Shown piece after piece: positions 8,103 to 16,193 of a stretch of DNA of 64,000 bases. Within the stretch, counting starts at the first letter, position 1, and each line of letters opens with the position of its first letter. This DNA comes from Megamonas hypermegale (GTDB taxonomy: Bacteria; Bacillota; Negativicutes; Selenomonadales; Selenomonadaceae). The notes under the pieces are model-generated. The model was not told the DNA's origin and searched no databases. It saw only the letters and a list, made by a program, of their open reading frames with translations. Made by a program: the position numbers and the translations under genes. The stretch covers positions 1,116,001 to 1,180,000 of the forward strand of contig NZ_LT906446.1 of NCBI RefSeq assembly GCF_900187035.1, in the 5' to 3' direction.

Positions 8103-9059
8103 TCATTTTTTCAAACTCTTATCCTTTAAATAGCTTTTATAATATATATAAATAACAAATAAAGTAATTTTTGCTTTTTTTATTTTCTGTATATAAAGAT
8201 TGATACTTTGACAAATTAAAACATTTGTCACCAAAAATAAAAATCTTATATTTCTATAAACTTCAGCAATACAGATTAATAATAAGCTCATAAATTTGCT
8301 CATAGTACGCGTCGTTTGTCGTCTTTCTAATCTATCATACAATTTTACTAAAGCATTATCAATCAAACGACCAATTAACGAACCTAATTGTGAAGAAATC
8401 AAACTCAATATAGCTATGATAATAAGACTGATATTTACATCTAAAAAATAAATGGCACCAATACCCAAAAATGGTATTATCATTAAAAACAATAATTTCA
8501 CAAGTATTAAACTGCCAATCATCATAAATATATTTTTTTTAATTCGTCTTAAAATTAAAGCATGTGTTTTTATAAAAATTTTAAATTTAAACCAAATATT
8601 TTTAGGTGGCCATAAACTTTTTATAAATAACCGTAAATCTTTAAATCGTTCACGTAAATAATCTAAAAATCTCAAGATGAATTGACGTAAATCCGTAGGT
8701 ATATCACGTATAATATTTATTAAATTATACGGATTTATATTTGTAAGCACCGTATTTATCACACGTAATATATCATTAGGCGAAGGCATTAAATGATTAA
8801 AATTGAGTGCTATTTTTTGTACAGATGAAACAATTTCCCTAAAAGAATTAAACGATAAATTTAAATTAAACATATTCTGTACTAAATGATTTAAAGGAAG
8901 CGGTATCACTGTCAAAAATAAGCAGATAATAATTCCTAAAAAGCGGAAAAATAATATATTAAACATATATCGTAAAAAAATTAATGGACGTCGTTTAAAT
9001 GCACGCCAACGAATACGTAAATAAAACTTTACTTTATCTAACAATGATTTTTTTCTCAT
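8103..9059 (-). CDS. Basic multi-pass membrane protein of unknown function
   Basis: 318 residues, no family recognised. Very rich in K, R, I, L and F. Hydrophobic segments lie near residues 33-57, 177-207 and 209-233, and a weaker one near 258-285. Between them are amphipathic, strongly basic helices (for example LRQFILRFLDYLRERFKDLR). The N-terminus (MRKKSLLDKVKFYLRIRWRAFKRR) and C-terminus are cationic, so both probably stay in the cytoplasm. It lies between the biotin operon and the TonB receptor on the same strand with no obvious partner. It might be a membrane-shaping or transport accessory protein; I do not assign a function. Confidence 0.75.
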   Translation of the reverse strand: MRKKSLLDKVKFYLRIRWRAFKRRPLIFLRYMFNILFFRFLGIIICLFLTVIPLPLNHLVQNMFNLNLSFNSFREIVSSVQKIALNFNHLMPSPNDILRVINTVLTNINPYNLINIIRDIPTDLRQFILRFLDYLRERFKDLRLFIKSLWPPKNIWFKFKIFIKTHALILRRIKKNIFMMIGSLILVKLLFLMIIPFLGIGAIYFLDVNISLIIIAILSLISSQLGSLIGRLIDNALVKLYDRLERRQTTRTMSKFMSLLLICIAEVYRNIRFLFLVTNVLICQSINLYIQKIKKAKITLFVIYIYYKSYLKDKSLKK

Positions 9060-9121
9060 AGTTATGTCCTATCTAGTAACTCTAAACAATATACATCTCT
9101 TATTTATTATGCAATATGTAT

Positions 9122-9177
9122 AATAAAAAGACAATATTTATTTAATTTGAACAATCAAATAAATACTGCCTTTTATT
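9122..9177 (-). terminator. Terminator of the bioY-bioD-bioA operon
   Basis: Long hairpin (about 18 pairs with two G-T wobbles) between AATAAAAGGCAGTATTTATT and the complementary arm, followed on the minus strand by TTTTTATT. It starts just after the bioA stop. Confidence 0.75.
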
Positions 9178-9190
9178 AGGTACAATATAT

Positions 9191-10540
9191 TTAATTTAAT
9201 ACTTCTTTTATCGCTTGCGCGCAAAGTTTTACAGCTTTATCTAAAGTTTGCTTTTCAATATTAAGCGGTGGATTAAAATACAATACATCACCTAATGGAC
9301 GGAGTAACAAACCTTTTTCCAACGCCTTTTTATAAACCGCATAACCAAGGCGTTTTTTGCTATCAAAGGCTTCTTTTGTATCTTTATTTTTAACTAATTC
9401 AATGGCATTTATTAAGCCTAAATGGCGAATTTCTCCAACGTATTTATAATCCCCAAGTGTATTTTGCAGATTATCATGTAAATAAATAGCCATTTTATTT
9501 GCTTTTTCTAAAATATTCTCTTCACGCAAAATCTTTTGCACTGCCAGTGCTGCACTACAGCCAAGCGGATTACCACTATACGTGTGACTGTGCATGAATG
9601 CCTTGCCTTCATTATAATCGGCATAAAAAGCATCATATATTTTTTGTGTTGTAATCGTTATAGCCATTGGCATATAACCACCCGTAAGACCCTTTGATAC
9701 AGTCATAATATCTGGACTGACATTTGTATAATCAAATGCGAACATCTTGCCCGTTCTACCAAAACCTGTAGCAATTTCATCAGCAATTAAAAGTACATTA
9801 TATTCATCACATAATTTACGCAATTTTTCCAAGTATAGTGGTGGATAAATTCGCATACCTGCACTACCTTGAATGAGTGGTTCTACAATCACAGCAGCGA
9901 GTTCTTTACCGTATTTAACAAAATCTTCCTCAGCATATTTAAAACATTCGCAACTACAATTATCTCTATTTTTATTAAACGGACAACGATAACAATCAGG
10001 TGCTTGTGTATGTACTGCATTCATCAACATCGGTTTATAAATCTTAGCATATAAGTCCATACTTCCAACAGATAATGCACCAATCGTTTCACCATGGTAA
10101 CCTTCAGATAAACACATAAAACGCTGTTTTTCTGGATGCCCCGTTTGATAATGGTATTGAAAAGCCATTTTCAATGCACATTCCACTGAAGCTGAACCGT
10201 TATCACTGAAATTAAATTTACATAACCCTTTCGGCACGATTTTAATAAGTTCACGGCATAATTCAATAGCTGGTTTATGTGATAAATTAGCAAAAATAAC
10301 GTGTTCTAAATTATCCAGTTGATTTTTTACTGCCGTATTAATTTTAGGATTGGCATGACCTAAAAGATTACACCACCAAGAACTTATGATATCTATATAT
10401 TCTTTGCCATTTATATCATATAAATACGCACCTTTGCCATGGTCAATTACAATCGGCTTTAAATCTTCATAATCTTTCATTTGTGAACATGGATGCCAAA
10501 TATATTTTAAATCTTCCTGAGTCCAATCAATATTACACAT
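9191..10540 (-). CDS. bioA: Adenosylmethionine-8-amino-7-oxononanoate aminotransferase
   Basis: PLP aminotransferase that makes 7,8-diaminopelargonate from 8-amino-7-oxononanoate in biotin synthesis. Family marks: WHPCSQMKDYE at the start, SSWWCNLLGHANP, the FSDNGSASVECALKMA block, LIADEIATGFGRTGKMFAF (PLP aspartate) and SKGLTGGYMPMA (Schiff-base lysine). 449 residues, typical. An extra cysteine-rich loop (CYRCPFNKNRDNCSCECF) is also found in Firmicute BioA proteins. Last gene of bioY-bioD-bioA, 14 bases after bioD; bioB, bioF and bioC are not in the window. Confidence 0.96.
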   Translation of the reverse strand: MCNIDWTQEDLKYIWHPCSQMKDYEDLKPIVIDHGKGAYLYDINGKEYIDIISSWWCNLLGHANPKINTAVKNQLDNLEHVIFANLSHKPAIELCRELIKIVPKGLCKFNFSDNGSASVECALKMAFQYHYQTGHPEKQRFMCLSEGYHGETIGALSVGSMDLYAKIYKPMLMNAVHTQAPDCYRCPFNKNRDNCSCECFKYAEEDFVKYGKELAAVIVEPLIQGSAGMRIYPPLYLEKLRKLCDEYNVLLIADEIATGFGRTGKMFAFDYTNVSPDIMTVSKGLTGGYMPMAITITTQKIYDAFYADYNEGKAFMHSHTYSGNPLGCSAALAVQKILREENILEKANKMAIYLHDNLQNTLGDYKYVGEIRHLGLINAIELVKNKDTKEAFDSKKRLGYAVYKKALEKGLLLRPLGDVLYFNPPLNIEKQTLDKAVKLCAQAIKEVLN

Positions 10541-10554
10541 TGCAAAACCCCTAC

Positions 10555-11232
10555 CTATTCATATAAATTGCGCAAAACTTCTACATCGATATCAATATCC
10601 GTATCATTAGGTTTTACAAGTGCTAAGACTTTTTGACCTGTCATTTCTTCAATCATTTTAATATTATCTTTTTGCATAACAGTTCCCGTATAATTATTTA
10701 AAATAATACCTTGCAATTTTAAACCATGATTTTGCATATATTCTTTTGTAAGTACAACGGAATTTATCGTGCCAAGCCCTGCATCAGCCACTAAAAGAAC
10801 AGATAAATTAAGCCATTTTATAATATCCTCTAAAAAATATTGTGCTTTATCATCATAGCGAATAGGACAGATTATTCCGCCACTGCCTTCAACTGTCACA
10901 TAATCATATTTTGCTTGAACAGTTTTATATCCCTGTATGACAACATCTTTTTCCACTGGATTGCCTTCTATTTTTGCTGCTAAATGAGGTGATACTGCAT
11001 TTTTATATAAATACGACAATAAAGTATTTTCATCTTGACCAATTTTAGCAAATTCATTCACAAAACCAGCATCACTATTTTTTATGCAATCAGCACCACT
11101 TAATGCAGCCTTATAATAACCTGCATTAAGACCGGCTTCACGCAATTTTTTAACAATGAGTGCTGTAACATACGTTTTACCAATATCTGTTCCAGTTGCT
11201 GAAATAAATAATCCTTTACTCAACTTAAACAT
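10555..11232 (-). CDS. bioD: Dethiobiotin synthetase
   Basis: ATP-dependent carboxylase that closes the ureido ring of dethiobiotin from diaminopelargonate and CO2. The P-loop SATGTDIGKTYVTA is at residues 11-24, with the conserved lysine of the YYKAALSG segment and VEGSGGIICPI downstream. 225 residues, normal length. It sits between bioY and bioA with short gaps of about 14 bases, so co-transcription is near certain. The start is the ATG after AGGAAAAGAG. Confidence 0.96.
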   Translation of the reverse strand: MFKLSKGLFISATGTDIGKTYVTALIVKKLREAGLNAGYYKAALSGADCIKNSDAGFVNEFAKIGQDENTLLSYLYKNAVSPHLAAKIEGNPVEKDVVIQGYKTVQAKYDYVTVEGSGGIICPIRYDDKAQYFLEDIIKWLNLSVLLVADAGLGTINSVVLTKEYMQNHGLKLQGIILNNYTGTVMQKDNIKMIEEMTGQKVLALVKPNDTDIDIDVEVLRNLYE

Positions 11233-11246
11233 CTCTTTTCCTAAAA

Positions 11247-11804
11247 TTATTTTTTAACTATTGGTATTAATTTTTTACCTAAAATAGCAGCAATAATACA
11301 TAAGACAATATCACCTGGCACTGCTAATATAAAGCAGTATAAAAACAAAGGCCAAATACCAATAGGAGTATTCAGATAAAATGTATTTATTAAATAGACA
11401 TAAATCATACCAAATAAATAAACGATAAATAAATTTATAAAATTGCCGATTATTAAATTAGTTAAAGTTAATCGTACGAATCGCTCTGTCAATAAACCGA
11501 CAACATAACTACCTACTGCAAAACCGATTAAATAACCAAATGTCGGCTGTAAAACGTATGCAGGCCCTCCGCCTTGAGTAAATATAGGAACGCCAATAAG
11601 ACCAATTACAATATATACACATACAGATATAAAACCTAATCGCGCTCCTAATAAAAGACCTGCTAATGTAGTAAATAATAATTGCAGTGTAAATGGACAA
11701 ATTGGTACTGGTATTTTAATAAAAGCACCAATAGCTATAAGTGCCACAAACAGTGCAGATAAAATCATATTTTTCGTACTTAACAACTTTTTTTCAGCAT
11801 ACAT
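11247..11804 (-). CDS. bioY: Biotin ECF transporter substrate-binding subunit
   Basis: Integral membrane S component that captures biotin; it can work with a shared ECF energising module encoded elsewhere. 185 residues with six hydrophobic helices and the BioY signatures ICPFTLQLLFTTLAGLLLGARLG and LQPTFGYLIGFAVGSYVVG. First gene of the biotin operon, starting after TGAGG. Its pairing with bioD and bioA means uptake and synthesis are switched together. Confidence 0.95.
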   Translation of the reverse strand: MYAEKKLLSTKNMILSALFVALIAIGAFIKIPVPICPFTLQLLFTTLAGLLLGARLGFISVCVYIVIGLIGVPIFTQGGGPAYVLQPTFGYLIGFAVGSYVVGLLTERFVRLTLTNLIIGNFINLFIVYLFGMIYVYLINTFYLNTPIGIWPLFLYCFILAVPGDIVLCIIAAILGKKLIPIVKK

Positions 11805-11828
11805 AAAATTACCTCAAAACTTAAAATA

Positions 11829-11840
11829 TTTGACGTCAAA
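11829..11840. promoter_or_regulatory. 12-bp perfect palindrome at the bioY start site (candidate operator)
   Basis: TTTGACGTCAAA is a perfect palindrome centred a few bases downstream of the bioY -10 box, covering the expected transcription start. It does not resemble the usual BirA operator (GTTAAC-type half-sites about 15 bases apart), nor BioR or BioQ sites as I know them. A repressor site is inferred from position only. Confidence 0.45.
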
Positions 11841-11843
11841 GTT

Positions 11844-11872
11844 ATTAAATCATAAGTTGCATAAATTGTCAA
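11844..11872 (-). promoter_or_regulatory. Promoter of bioY-bioD-bioA
   Basis: TTGACA (11872-11867) and TTTAAT (11849-11844) on the minus strand, 17-base spacer, about 40 bases upstream of the bioY start codon. Confidence 0.75.
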
Positions 11873-11949
11873 CCTATATTTTTTTATAGTTTACATTTAA
11901 TCAAAATAAAAAAGTAGGAAGTTTATTTGCTCCCTACTCATATTTAAAA

Positions 11950-12627
11950 TCACAATTTATCTATGCTTACATTACCAAAAGTTTTTACCCAATCAGCATT
12001 AAAATCATTTACAGCTTTAGTGATAGATGGCATTTTAAATGCATCTAAGATAATTTCTGGCCCTACTGTTACTGCTTGAGCTCCCATTTCAATGGCACGA
12101 TTTACCTGTCCCATATTTTTAAAGCTTGCTGCTAAGATTTTTGTACCATAATTATATCTTTCTATTGCCTTGGCAAAAGCTGCTATCGTTTCATCTGAAT
12201 TTATATCAAGATTTTGCATGCGATTATAATACGGTGCAATAAAATCTGCGCCTGCTTCCATTGCTAAAAAGCCTTGCATCTTTGTATAAATTGCTGTAGC
12301 TGTGATATTAAATCCTTCCTTTTTCAATGCCTGCATTGCTGCAAGACCTTCTACTGTCACTGGAATTTTAATATATACATCTTTGTCAATTTTTTCACAA
12401 ATACCATGTGCTTCTCGTATAATTTCTTCTGCTGTAGTTGTCGTTACCTGTACATGCAGTGACTTTTCTCGTCCAATAATCTTTCTAATCTCAGCAAAGT
12501 GATTTTCAAAATCTATCTTGCCTTCTTTTTTAATAATACTAGGATTTGTCGTAATACCAACAATTGGTAATTTATTAGCGTATTCTTTTATTATTGCTAA
12601 ATTTGCTGTATCAAATAAATATTGCAT
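11950..12627 (-). CDS. fsa: Fructose-6-phosphate aldolase / transaldolase-like protein
   Basis: Class I aldolase of the small transaldolase (Fsa/TalC) family, about 225 residues. It starts MQYLFDTANLAIIKEY and shows ITTNPSIIKKEG, the Schiff-base lysine in DVYIKIPVTVEGL, and KILAASFKNMGQ. HVQVTTTT keeps the glutamine and APYYNR the tyrosine that distinguish fructose-6-phosphate aldolases from true transaldolases, so Fsa activity (F6P to dihydroxyacetone and glyceraldehyde-3P) is favoured. The ORF is open to 12675, but the ATG at 12627 has GAGGTAAGG upstream and a terminator-like hairpin sits at 12661-12697. It follows the sorbitol operon, whose product is F6P, on the same strand. Confidence 0.85.
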   Translation of the reverse strand: MQYLFDTANLAIIKEYANKLPIVGITTNPSIIKKEGKIDFENHFAEIRKIIGREKSLHVQVTTTTAEEIIREAHGICEKIDKDVYIKIPVTVEGLAAMQALKKEGFNITATAIYTKMQGFLAMEAGADFIAPYYNRMQNLDINSDETIAAFAKAIERYNYGTKILAASFKNMGQVNRAIEMGAQAVTVGPEIILDAFKMPSITKAVNDFNADWVKTFGNVSIDKL

Positions 12628-12660
12628 AAACCTTACCTCACTTTCTAATATTTCTATCAA

Positions 12661-12697
12661 AATAGAAGCAGCCAATAAATTAATGACTGCTTCTATT
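12661..12697 (-). terminator. Hairpin upstream of the aldolase gene (probable terminator)
   Basis: Perfect 11-bp inverted repeat AATAGAAGCAG ... CTGCTTCTATT; on the minus strand the second arm runs into TTTT. It would end transcripts from the sorbitol operon and the small ORF before the aldolase gene. Confidence 0.65.
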
Positions 12698-12708
12698 ATA
12701 TTTAAAAC

Positions 12709-12849
12709 TTATTCAAATATCCATTTATTCTTGACAGAAAATTTTGTGTATCGTATGCTATTTAATAGCCTAAACACTCTGCAAAAATCTAGGCTATAGT
12801 CGCTGTGAAACTGCAATTTCATGGCGGCTTTTTTTATTGCACTCTTCAT
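12709..12849 (-). CDS. Candidate small basic protein (46 residues), opposite a predicted antisense RNA
   Basis: Short ORF too small for usual gene calling. ATG at 12849 with AGGAAG seven bases upstream, ending TAA at 12709. The peptide is strongly basic (starts MKSAIKKAAMKLQFHSDYSL) with no hydrophobic helix and no recognised family. It lies between the sorbitol dehydrogenase gene and the aldolase gene, on the same strand as both. The opposite strand carries a promoter, a stem-loop and a strong terminator inside the same region. It could be a true small gene, a spurious ORF in an RNA gene, or part of a dispersed repeat. Confidence 0.3.
   Translation of the reverse strand: MKSAIKKAAMKLQFHSDYSLDFCRVFRLLNSIRYTKFSVKNKWIFE
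12731..12759 (+). promoter_or_regulatory. Predicted promoter for the plus-strand small RNA
   Basis: TTGACA (12731-12736), 17-base spacer, TATGCT (12754-12759). It points into the hairpin pair at 12765-12836, on the strand opposite to all neighbouring genes. Confidence 0.45.
12765..12836 (+). ncRNA. Candidate small RNA of about 70 nt, antisense to the 46-residue ORF
   Basis: Two stem-loops in a row: a perfect 8-bp stem ATAGCCTA/TAGGCTAT (12765-12797), then a 13-pair stem around the loop CTGCAA (12798-12829) followed directly by seven Ts, a textbook intrinsic terminator on the plus strand. No plus-strand gene precedes it, so the terminator needs a transcript of its own, and the promoter at 12731 would supply one. 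It matches no RNA family I know. It could instead be a dispersed palindromic element. Confidence 0.45.
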
Positions 12850-12879
12850 ACAAAATCTTCCTATCTTTATTTTTATTAA

Positions 12880-13695
12880 TTAACCTCTTGTTTTACCACC
12901 AGCAACATTAAATGTTACACCATGTACATAAGAAGCACGATGACTTGCTAAAAACATTACCATATCTGCAACTTCAGTAAGTTTTCCATCACGGCCAAGT
13001 GGTGTTGTTTTTGTGCTAGTATAACCTGCACGAAGCTGTTCTACTGTGATACCACGTGTATAAGAAAGAGCTTCTTCATATGCAAGTGTTCTAAGTCCTG
13101 TTGCTTCCAAAATACCAGGAGCTACACCTACTACACGAACATTATATTTACCAAGTTCTTTAGCCCATGAACGAGTAAAGGAATTTACTGCATTTTTAGT
13201 AGCTGCATAAATGCTCTGTCCTTCAGAACCTTCTAATCCACTTTCAGAAGACATATTGATGATAACACCTTCACCATTTTTTACAAATTCATGACCTAAT
13301 GCCTGTGCACAAAGATATACACCTTTGATATTTACAGCGGAAACTTTATCGAATACTTTTTCATCAAGTTCATATTTTCCATAAGGGTCTTTTTTATCAA
13401 CGAGTAAACGTGGAATATTTATACCTGCATTATTTACAAGAACATCTATTTTACCAAATTTTTCTTTAGCTGCTTTAACCATAGCATTTACACTATCTGC
13501 TTTTGTTACATCAGTCTGTACATATAAAACTTCGCCGCTATTTTCATTTAAAGTATATTCTGGTTCTTGTGGGTTCATATCACAAACAACTACATTAGCA
13601 CCATTATCTAAAAATGCCTGTACTACTGCTTTACCAATACCAGAAGCACCACCTGTAACTACAGCTGTTTTACCTTCAAGAGCTAACCATGACAT
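12880..13695 (-). CDS. srlD: Sorbitol-6-phosphate 2-dehydrogenase
   Basis: Short-chain dehydrogenase that oxidises D-sorbitol-6-phosphate to fructose-6-phosphate with NAD. Nucleotide-binding TGGASGIGKAV at residues 15-25, NNAGIN, catalytic serine in NMSSESG, and YAATK (Tyr and Lys). 271 residues. Residue patterns such as TPLGRDGKLTEVADMVMFLAS match the sorbitol/sorbose-operon SDR subgroup. Last gene of the sorbitol PTS operon, directly downstream of srlB. Confidence 0.92.
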   Translation of the reverse strand: MSWLALEGKTAVVTGGASGIGKAVVQAFLDNGANVVVCDMNPQEPEYTLNENSGEVLYVQTDVTKADSVNAMVKAAKEKFGKIDVLVNNAGINIPRLLVDKKDPYGKYELDEKVFDKVSAVNIKGVYLCAQALGHEFVKNGEGVIINMSSESGLEGSEGQSIYAATKNAVNSFTRSWAKELGKYNVRVVGVAPGILEATGLRTLAYEEALSYTRGITVEQLRAGYTSTKTTPLGRDGKLTEVADMVMFLASHRASYVHGVTFNVAGGKTRG

Positions 13696-13731
13696 TATTA
13701 CATCACTCCAATATTTAAAATTAATTCTTTA

Positions 13732-14100
13732 TTACGCTTTAAAAATTGCTATTTCAGTACCAATTTCTGGAATTTGTACATCTTTATCTTCAAGGTATAA
13801 ACTACCTTCCAAAGATTCCCCTTCTTCATTATTATTAAAGCGCAAACAAATATGACCGAGATTTTTTAAATTTTTCTGTACTTCGCAACCTACTTCAACA
13901 ATTTTATATTCAATATCATTGATTTTTAAAACATCACCAATTTCAATTGTATCTGTAAGTTCATTACCTGTATGAACTACACAAAATTCAGCAAGTTCAG
14001 CCGGTGCCATTTCACCGAATAAAATTATCATTTTTTCACCGATAAAGTCTTTAACCATAGGGCCAAGTTCTTTTACAGTCGTAGAGTAAATCTTTTTCAT
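13732..14100 (-). CDS. srlB: PTS glucitol/sorbitol EIIA
   Basis: Cytoplasmic phosphocarrier that takes phosphate from HPr and passes it to SrlE. 122 residues. His43 in FCVVHTGNEL is at the position of the phosphorylated histidine of the E. coli protein, and LGHICLRFN is the second family block. It lies between srlE and srlD in the six-gene operon. Confidence 0.94.
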   Translation of the reverse strand: MKKIYSTTVKELGPMVKDFIGEKMIILFGEMAPAELAEFCVVHTGNELTDTIEIGDVLKINDIEYKIVEVGCEVQKNLKNLGHICLRFNNNEEGESLEGSLYLEDKDVQIPEIGTEIAIFKA

Positions 14101-14127
14101 TATTATTCTCCTCTTATAAATTTAATA

Positions 14128-15138
14128 TTAACTTTCATATAAACCAAAGCTAGCAAGCCATGCCAAAATTACATTGATAGGACCAGTTATAAAACGGGAA
14201 TACAATACTGATGGAACACCAACTTCAACTGTTTGTGGTTCTGCTTCAGCAAGACCAAGACCTACCGGAATAAAGTCGCAAGCAGCTTGTGCATTGATGG
14301 CAAATAATGCAGGAAGTGCAAAACTAGGTGGAATATTTCCTTTACCAATTTCAACCCCAATTAATACACCTATAACTTGCGCAATAACAGCGCCAGGGCC
14401 AAGGAACGGAGAAAGGAATGGGAATGAACAGATAAGCGCCAAGATTACAAGACCAATTACAGAACCTGCAAGTGGAGATAATACATGAGCTATAACATCA
14501 CCAATACCACTTGCTAAAATTACACCAATTAACATGGATACGAATGCCATGAATGGTAATATAGTTTTTATAATAGTATCGATTGTGTCACGACCTGCTT
14601 GATAAAGCGTAGCTGTGATATAACCCATAAATTTACCAACTTTAGCCATAAAGCCTACATTTGTCTGTTCAGTAATTTTTTTACTTGTATCATAAGATGA
14701 TTTGTTTTCTTCTGCTTTTACAGTTTCTACTTTTTCTACAACTGGAGCACTTGCTTCATCTTCAGCATTTGCATATCTTACACAATCTTCTTTTACAGCA
14801 GATACATAAATATCAGGTGTAATAAATTTTGCTAAAGGGCCACTAGCACCTGTTGGATTTAAGTTTATAGTATAAATGCGTTTCTTAGGATAAATACCAC
14901 AACGAAGTGTACCACCACAGTCAATAATTACACATAAAATTTCATCATCAGGAACACTTGTTTTAAATCCATCAATAAGTTCGCAACCAGTCAATTCAGC
15001 AATTTTCTGTGATACTGGAGAAATAACGCCACCAGTTATATTAACAACTTTATTCTTTTTATCTGTTGGTTTAAGTACGAGTGGACCGCCAAAACCGCTT
15101 GAACCAGCACTAACAACGACATCTTTATATTGAGCCAT
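14128..15138 (-). CDS. srlE: PTS glucitol/sorbitol EIIB with membrane domain
   Basis: Membrane protein combining the EIIB phospho-cysteine domain and half of the sorbitol permease. N-terminal domain includes [11 protein letters not shown] and [19 protein letters not shown]; the C-terminal half (about residues 190-336) has four to five membrane helices with [17 protein letters not shown]. 336 residues, as in other SrlE proteins. A linker rich in V, E and K (about residues 128-150) joins the halves. It pairs with SrlA. Confidence 0.95.
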   Translation of the reverse strand: MAQYKDVVVSAGSSGFGGPLVLKPTDKKNKVVNITGGVISPVSQKIAELTGCELIDGFKTSVPDDEILCVIIDCGGTLRCGIYPKKRIYTINLNPTGASGPLAKFITPDIYVSAVKEDCVRYANAEDEASAPVVEKVETVKAEENKSSYDTSKKITEQTNVGFMAKVGKFMGYITATLYQAGRDTIDTIIKTILPFMAFVSMLIGVILASGIGDVIAHVLSPLAGSVIGLVILALICSFPFLSPFLGPGAVIAQVIGVLIGVEIGKGNIPPSFALPALFAINAQAACDFIPVGLGLAEAEPQTVEVGVPSVLYSRFITGPINVILAWLASFGLYES

Positions 15139-15175
15139 AATAAATTCCCCTTTACTTATTAATTAAAGCTAAACA

Positions 15176-15727
15176 TTAATGTGTAGTTTTTACTTTGTCG
15201 CTTAAAACAACGCCCTGCTGTTTAGATACATATGCTGTCGTAAAATCTGTAACTACACCACCGATAAAGTTAATAACAATACCGATTAAAAAATAACGAA
15301 GTGCTAAGTCTACTTGAGACAAACCAAGCATTGTAATACCATTAGCAACACCTAAGAATACGAACAATTCACCAGGATTTACATGTGGGAACAAACCATT
15401 TAAAGTATGGCAAGAACGAGAAGCTGCTGCATAATATGATGGTTTATATTTTTCTGGCATAAATTTTCCAAGTGATAATGTCATTGGATTACAAAAGAAG
15501 AACGTTCCGATAACTGGTAAAACCATATAACGAGTAAATACGTTACCAGCACATAAATGAGCGAATTTTTCAACTTTATCTGTACCAACAAATCGAATAA
15601 TAGCATTCATTGCTACTAATAAACAGATAAGTGTAGGTACAATGCCCGATGCCAATCCGATAAAGGTCTCGCCACCCTTGTTAAACATACCGATAAACCC
15701 TTGAGCTAAAAATACTAAAGTGTCCAT
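15176..15727 (-). CDS. srlA: PTS glucitol/sorbitol EIIC
   Basis: Sugar-channel subunit of the sorbitol permease, 183 residues with about four membrane helices. Family features: [21 protein letters not shown] at the N-terminus, [22 protein letters not shown], and [20 protein letters not shown]. It lies between the GutM-like gene and srlE. Confidence 0.95.
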   Translation of the reverse strand: MDTLVFLAQGFIGMFNKGGETFIGLASGIVPTLICLLVAMNAIIRFVGTDKVEKFAHLCAGNVFTRYMVLPVIGTFFFCNPMTLSLGKFMPEKYKPSYYAAASRSCHTLNGLFPHVNPGELFVFLGVANGITMLGLSQVDLALRYFLIGIVINFIGGVVTDFTTAYVSKQQGVVLSDKVKTTH

Positions 15728-15771
15728 AAAAAATCTCTCCTTTTATAAAATTTAAAATATTTTAACTACTA

Positions 15772-16176
15772 TTATTTAGGAGTATCTAAACACATTTTTT
15801 CTTCTTGTTGTTTAGTATATTGCCTATACTCTTCTACAGCAGAAAGAATAGCTGTTTTAGTCTGTTTATCAAAATTGTTACAAAAATCTTCCGTGATATC
15901 CGTAAGCACTATTCCATTTAAATTATTAAAATCTTTAAAGCTAGCAAAACTGGTAATACCTTGCAATTTTCTTCCTTTAATAATCTTGCAATTTTCATCT
16001 ATGCAAAGCATTAAAAGACAACCAGCTTTAAAACGTCCTCTGGCCTTGCCAATAGCGACGCGGCCAGATTTACGTAATCTCTTTAACTCTCTATTAAACT
16101 TCTTTAACTGAAACACGCTTAGAATACCTTGAAGAACCCACATAGCAATAGCTAAAACAATGAGTATCCAAAACAT
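15772..16176 (-). CDS. gutM: Glucitol operon activator, GutM family
   Basis: 134-residue protein with an N-terminal membrane helix (FWILIVLAIAMWVLQGIL) followed by FNRELKRLRKSGRVAIGKARGRFKAG, the GutM/SrlM signature. In E. coli GutM is an activator of the sorbitol genes. Here it sits directly after the SorC-type regulator and before srlA, so the operon carries both regulator types. Confidence 0.9.
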   Translation of the reverse strand: MFWILIVLAIAMWVLQGILSVFQLKKFNRELKRLRKSGRVAIGKARGRFKAGCLLMLCIDENCKIIKGRKLQGITSFASFKDFNNLNGIVLTDITEDFCNNFDKQTKTAILSAVEEYRQYTKQQEEKMCLDTPK

Positions 16177-16193
16177 TCAAGGCAACACTCCTT

